DNA of 16,343 bases from Cytophagales bacterium (lineage in GTDB: Bacteria > Bacteroidota > Bacteroidia > Cytophagales > UBA9547): NCBI GenBank assembly GCA_013298205.1, contig JAAFJZ010000010.1, positions 1 to 16,343 of the forward strand, in the 5' to 3' direction. Shown here piece after piece: positions 13,681 through 16,343 of this stretch. The notes below the pieces were generated by a model. It searched no databases and was not told where the DNA came from. It saw only the letters and a program-made list of their open reading frames with translations. A program made the translations under genes and the position numbers. Numbering within the stretch: position 1 is the first letter of the stretch; every line of letters starts with the position of its first letter.

Positions 13681-14709
13681 ATGAGACAAGATTTTCTTAG
13701 TTCAGATTCCGAAAAACAAACTCCTACCGACAAAGAGATAGAAAGGGCTTTACGTCCGCTAAGTTTTGATGATTTTACGGGGCAAGAAAAAATTATAGCC
13801 AATTTAAAAGTATTTGTTCAGGCTGCCAAAAACAGAAATGAACCCTTAGATCATGTTCTTTTGCACGGCCCTCCAGGTTTGGGGAAAACAACACTTTCCA
13901 ATATCATAGCCAATGAGCTGAATTCTAGCATAAAAATTACATCTGGCCCTGTGATGGAAAAACCCAGTGATTTGGCTGGAGTGCTCACCAATCTGAATAC
14001 CAATGATGTACTATTCATAGATGAAATACACAGATTAAGCCCTGTAGTGGAGGAATATTTGTACTCTGCCATGGAAGATTACAAAATAGATATTATGCTC
14101 GATTCTGGACCCAATGCCAGAACCATACAAATCGGGCTCAATCCCTTTACTCTCATAGGTGCGACTACTCGCTCAGGCTTACTTACTGCGCCCTTGCGTG
14201 CGAGGTTTGGCATTAATGCCCGTTTGGAGTACTATGATGCCAAACTATTGACTAAAATTATCACCCGTTCATCGGGGATTTTAGAAACGCCCATAGAGGC
14301 AGAAGCCGCTTTTGAATTGGCAAGAAGAAGTAGGGGAACACCTAGAATTTCTAATAATTTATTGCGCAGAACAAGGGATTTTGCCCAAATAAAAGGAAAT
14401 GGAACCATTACTTTGGATATTGCAAAAATAGCTTTGGATGCCCTAGAAGTAGATCATAACGGTTTGGATGAAATGGATAACCGAATTTTGCTTACCATCA
14501 TTCAAAAATACAAAGGAGGCCCAGTGGGATTGAGTACGATTGCTACCGCTTGTAGCGAAGAAGCTGAAACCATAGAAGAGGTTTATGAGCCATTTTTAAT
14601 CAAAGAAGGTTATCTCATGCGCACACCTAGGGGTAGAGAAGCCACGGAATTGGCGTATAAACATTTAAAAATCGTTCCAAGGCCCAAATCTGGACCTTTA
14701 TTTGAATAG
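13681..14709 (+). CDS. ruvB: Holliday junction branch migration helicase RuvB
   Basis: RuvB is the hexameric AAA+ motor that drives branch migration of Holliday junctions with RuvA before RuvC resolution. The 342 residues are the normal length. Walker A is GPPGLGKT (63-70), Walker B LFIDEIHRL (111-119), the sensor I/arginine-finger region GATTRSGLLTAPLRARFGI (160-178), and the C-terminal winged helix ends RTPRGREATELAYKHLK, then RPKSGPLFE. All catalytic residues are present. It stands 89 bp after secG and 51 bp before cobS in the same direction. A slightly higher GC content than the accessory block fits a core gene. Very confident. Confidence 0.98.
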   Translation: MRQDFLSSDSEKQTPTDKEIERALRPLSFDDFTGQEKIIANLKVFVQAAKNRNEPLDHVLLHGPPGLGKTTLSNIIANELNSSIKITSGPVMEKPSDLAGVLTNLNTNDVLFIDEIHRLSPVVEEYLYSAMEDYKIDIMLDSGPNARTIQIGLNPFTLIGATTRSGLLTAPLRARFGINARLEYYDAKLLTKIITRSSGILETPIEAEAAFELARRSRGTPRISNNLLRRTRDFAQIKGNGTITLDIAKIALDALEVDHNGLDEMDNRILLTIIQKYKGGPVGLSTIATACSEEAETIEEVYEPFLIKEGYLMRTPRGREATELAYKHLKIVPRPKSGPLFE

Positions 14710-14760
14710 CGATAGATCTGTTTTTTTTGAATAAAATTTCAAATCTTAACCCAAAAATAC

Positions 14761-15558
14761 GTGCAATTTATTAAAAGCGAAATCAATCTTTTTTTTACTG
14801 CAATCATGTTTTATACCCGATTGCCTTGCCCTGCGCACATAGACCATGCGGAAGAACAATTACAGAAATCCACAAAATATTTTCCATTCATTGGCATAAT
14901 AGTTGGGATAATAGGTGTTATTTTATTGACTTTTTCTAGCATTTTATTTTCTAATACGATTTCGGTATTGGTTTATATCAGCGCATTGTTGCTCACTACG
15001 GGTGCATTTCACGAAGATGGATTTGCTGATGTTTGTGATGGATTTGGTGGAGGCTGGAATAAAGAAAAAATTCTTGAAATCATGAAAGACAGTCGCCTTG
15101 GCACTTATGGCGTAAGCGGCTTACTATTTTTAATGGCCTTTAAATTTGCTTTTTTATTAGAAATTCTCAACCATAACCGTTTGTCTTTTGAGAAAATTGC
15201 CTTGGTACTTATTATGGTTCAGGCACTTAGTCGTTGGGGTGCGTTTACAACTATTTTTATGTTTCCTTATGCCAAAGCCGATTCAGATTCTAAAGCAAAA
15301 CCTGTAGCCAAAAAATTTGATTTAACACAAATGCTATTTGGTACTTTTGGAGGCTTGATTTTAGTCGTATTGTGTGCCATTTGGCTTAATTATCTTTTTT
15401 TGCTTTTGCCTATACTTATTTTTATCAACCAATATTTGTGGGCTAGGTATTTCTCCAAATGGATTGATGGCTATACTGGTGATTGTCTTGGGGCGATTCA
15501 ACAAATAGGGGAAATAATTTGCTATGTTTTCATCGTGATTTTATGGAAGTATTCTTAA
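14761..15558 (+). CDS. cobS: Adenosylcobinamide-GDP ribazoletransferase (cobalamin synthase, CobS/CobV)
   Basis: This integral inner-membrane enzyme joins adenosylcobinamide-GDP with alpha-ribazole (or its 5'-phosphate), the late step of coenzyme B12 nucleotide-loop assembly. The 265 residues have the family N-terminus FFTAIMFYTRLPCP and the key motif HEDGFADVCDGFGGGW (about 84-99) that binds metal and substrate. KEKILEIMKDSRLGTYG follows, then ALSRWGAF and several membrane helices. GTG at 14761 is taken as the start because it yields the usual length before FYTRLP; the first ATG would remove the leading helix. It overlaps cobC by 16 bp, so the two are translationally coupled. Together with the siroheme-type enzyme on the left, it suggests B12 synthesis or salvage, but no corrin-ring genes are in the window. 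Confidence 0.95.
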   Translation: MQFIKSEINLFFTAIMFYTRLPCPAHIDHAEEQLQKSTKYFPFIGIIVGIIGVILLTFSSILFSNTISVLVYISALLLTTGAFHEDGFADVCDGFGGGWNKEKILEIMKDSRLGTYGVSGLLFLMAFKFAFLLEILNHNRLSFEKIALVLIMVQALSRWGAFTTIFMFPYAKADSDSKAKPVAKKFDLTQMLFGTFGGLILVVLCAIWLNYLFLLLPILIFINQYLWARYFSKWIDGYTGDCLGAIQQIGEIICYVFIVILWKYS

Positions 15559-16073
15559 TCAGGCATCCCAAACCTGCTATTGAAAAAGACATTATTTATG
15601 GAAGTTTAGATGTGTCGCTTGCAAATGGTTATAAAAAAGACCTAGATATTTGTTTAGAAAAGCTGCCTAAAAATATAAAAACCATATATTCTAGTCCGCT
15701 AAAAAGATGCAAAGATTCTGCAAGCTATTTGCAAGAAAAGCTGCCTTTTTCAAATATTATAGAAGATACACGTTTGCAAGAAATCAATTTTGGCGATTGG
15801 GAAGGGAAAACATGGTCAAGTATTACACCAAATGAGCTTAACAATTGGATGTATAATTTTGTAGATGTAGCTCCACCAAATGGCGAAAATCTGCATCAAC
15901 TACATACACGCGTAAGTGATTTTTATGATGAAATGATTCTAAATGCCCAAGAACCTATTGTCATAGTAGCTCATGCAGGAAGCATAAGGTGTATTTTGGC
16001 TATTGTTAAAAAAATAAATTTAGCCTCTATTTTTGATATTAAAATTGGGTATGGGGAAATGATTTTGTTATAG
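15543..16073 (+). CDS. cobC: Alpha-ribazole phosphatase-like histidine phosphatase (CobC)
   Basis: This cytosolic phosphoglycerate-mutase-fold phosphatase would remove the 5'-phosphate from alpha-ribazole phosphate or adenosylcobalamin phosphate to finish the lower-ligand pathway. I place the start at ATG 15543, giving 176 residues beginning MEVFLIRHPKP. The longer open frame from 15483 would add 20 residues out of keeping with the family and fully inside cobS. The catalytic histidine is H8 in LIRHPKP (the family's RHG is RHP here). The supporting motifs are YSSPLKRCKDSA, INFGDWEG with its catalytic Glu, PPNGENLHQLHTRV and VAHAGSIRC with the second histidine. The 16-bp overlap with cobS supports the specific CobC role over a generic phosphatase. 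Family call is secure and substrate is inferred from context. Confidence 0.9.
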   Translation: MEVFLIRHPKPAIEKDIIYGSLDVSLANGYKKDLDICLEKLPKNIKTIYSSPLKRCKDSASYLQEKLPFSNIIEDTRLQEINFGDWEGKTWSSITPNELNNWMYNFVDVAPPNGENLHQLHTRVSDFYDEMILNAQEPIVIVAHAGSIRCILAIVKKINLASIFDIKIGYGEMILL

Positions 16074-16343
16074 AATCATAAAAAAAGTCATTCTTCCATA
16101 ATAGATATTGTTGTTAGAAATTATCCAAAATTGCGTATATACTCGTTATAAATTACTCAATTTGAGCATTTTGTGAATTTTTCAGATTAAGTATTTGTGC
16201 TAAGGATTTTATCTCATTAAAATTCAATTTTTGATTAGAAAGAAAAAAAACAATTAAATGCAATAAGTTTTTTTCATCCCTTCCATGATTTTAAACAATT
16301 TTATGCAAATAAAACCATTTGAGGTCAGAACTAAAAAGTACAA
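16074..16343. other. Gene-free right end with a possible decayed minus-strand frame
   Basis: This is 270 bp of AT-rich DNA without an intact gene. Read on the minus strand from the window edge, the frame ending at TAA (16155-16153) gives protein-like segments SSDLKWFYLHKIV, a TAA stop at 16293-16291, then DEKNLLHLIVFFLSNQKLNF and NEIKSLAQILNLKNSQ. It might be the end of a broken gene entering from the right, but I cannot name it. No strong terminator is seen after cobC. Confidence 0.3.

Noticed and set aside
15483..15542. Twenty-residue N-terminal extension of CobC
   Set aside because: It lies inside cobS, lacks family similarity and would put 20 residues ahead of the first strand (EVFLIRH). 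ATG 15543 fits the family start and gives a typical short overlap.
1..16343. CRISPR array, tRNA or rRNA genes
   Set aside because: No regularly spaced short repeats and no cloverleaf or rRNA-like sequence was seen on reading both strands.

Overview
The window looks like a chromosomal segment of an AT-rich member of the Bacteroidota, probably a Cytophagia/Cytophagales-type organism. The phylum call rests on gene order (sigma-54 activator, LptE-like lipoprotein, TPR-like protein, SecG), on the TTTG-N18-TAnnTTTG promoter architecture, on the lack of Shine-Dalgarno sequences, and on protein flavour (MlaD/MCE, type II thymidine kinase, CobS/CobC). The order-level guess is weak.

Layout. Positions 1-1823 (minus strand) hold three housekeeping genes, read right to left: a precorrin-2 dehydrogenase, a type II thymidine kinase and the N-terminal part of an MCE/MlaD lipid-transport protein. 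Positions 1824-2185 are a non-coding promoter region with a good Bacteroidota promoter reading rightwards. Positions 2186-10425 are an accessory block. It begins with a broken 5' piece of a sigma-54 activator gene whose first 127 bp are duplicated in tandem. That piece is fused at 2991-2994 to the decayed tail of a CHAT-domain (caspase-like) gene. Then come a dCache-HAMP NarL-type histidine kinase and its LuxR-type response regulator, a small exported protein with a strong terminator, about 460 bp of apparently decayed DNA, and a tight three-gene operon: a DUF262 protein, a DUF3696-type AAA/ABC ATPase and an unrecognised 280-residue protein.

Positions 10426-13591 hold the intact copy of the sigma-54 activator followed by lptE, a TPR-like gene and secG in one tight operon. 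Then come ruvB and the last two genes of cobalamin nucleotide-loop assembly (cobS, cobC). The final 270 bp hold no convincing gene.

Interpretation. The first 679 bp of the activator gene occur twice as exact direct repeats (2316-2994 and 10426-11104). The left copy keeps what looks like the native promoter but has lost its 3' end. The right copy is complete but has foreign DNA upstream. This is the pattern left by a single-crossover (Campbell-type) insertion of about 8.1 kb, or an equivalent duplication. The insertion has placed the lptE-secG operon directly behind the three-gene cassette. The cassette is itself flanked by a second, older direct repeat of about 188 bp (about 90% identical) made of the 3' end of its third gene plus the following spacer. 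That repeat is the fossil of an earlier related cassette at the same spot. The three-gene operon resembles a nucleic-acid-sensing anti-phage module and is the best candidate for an undescribed system here. The defence role is inference; no experimental support is visible in the sequence.
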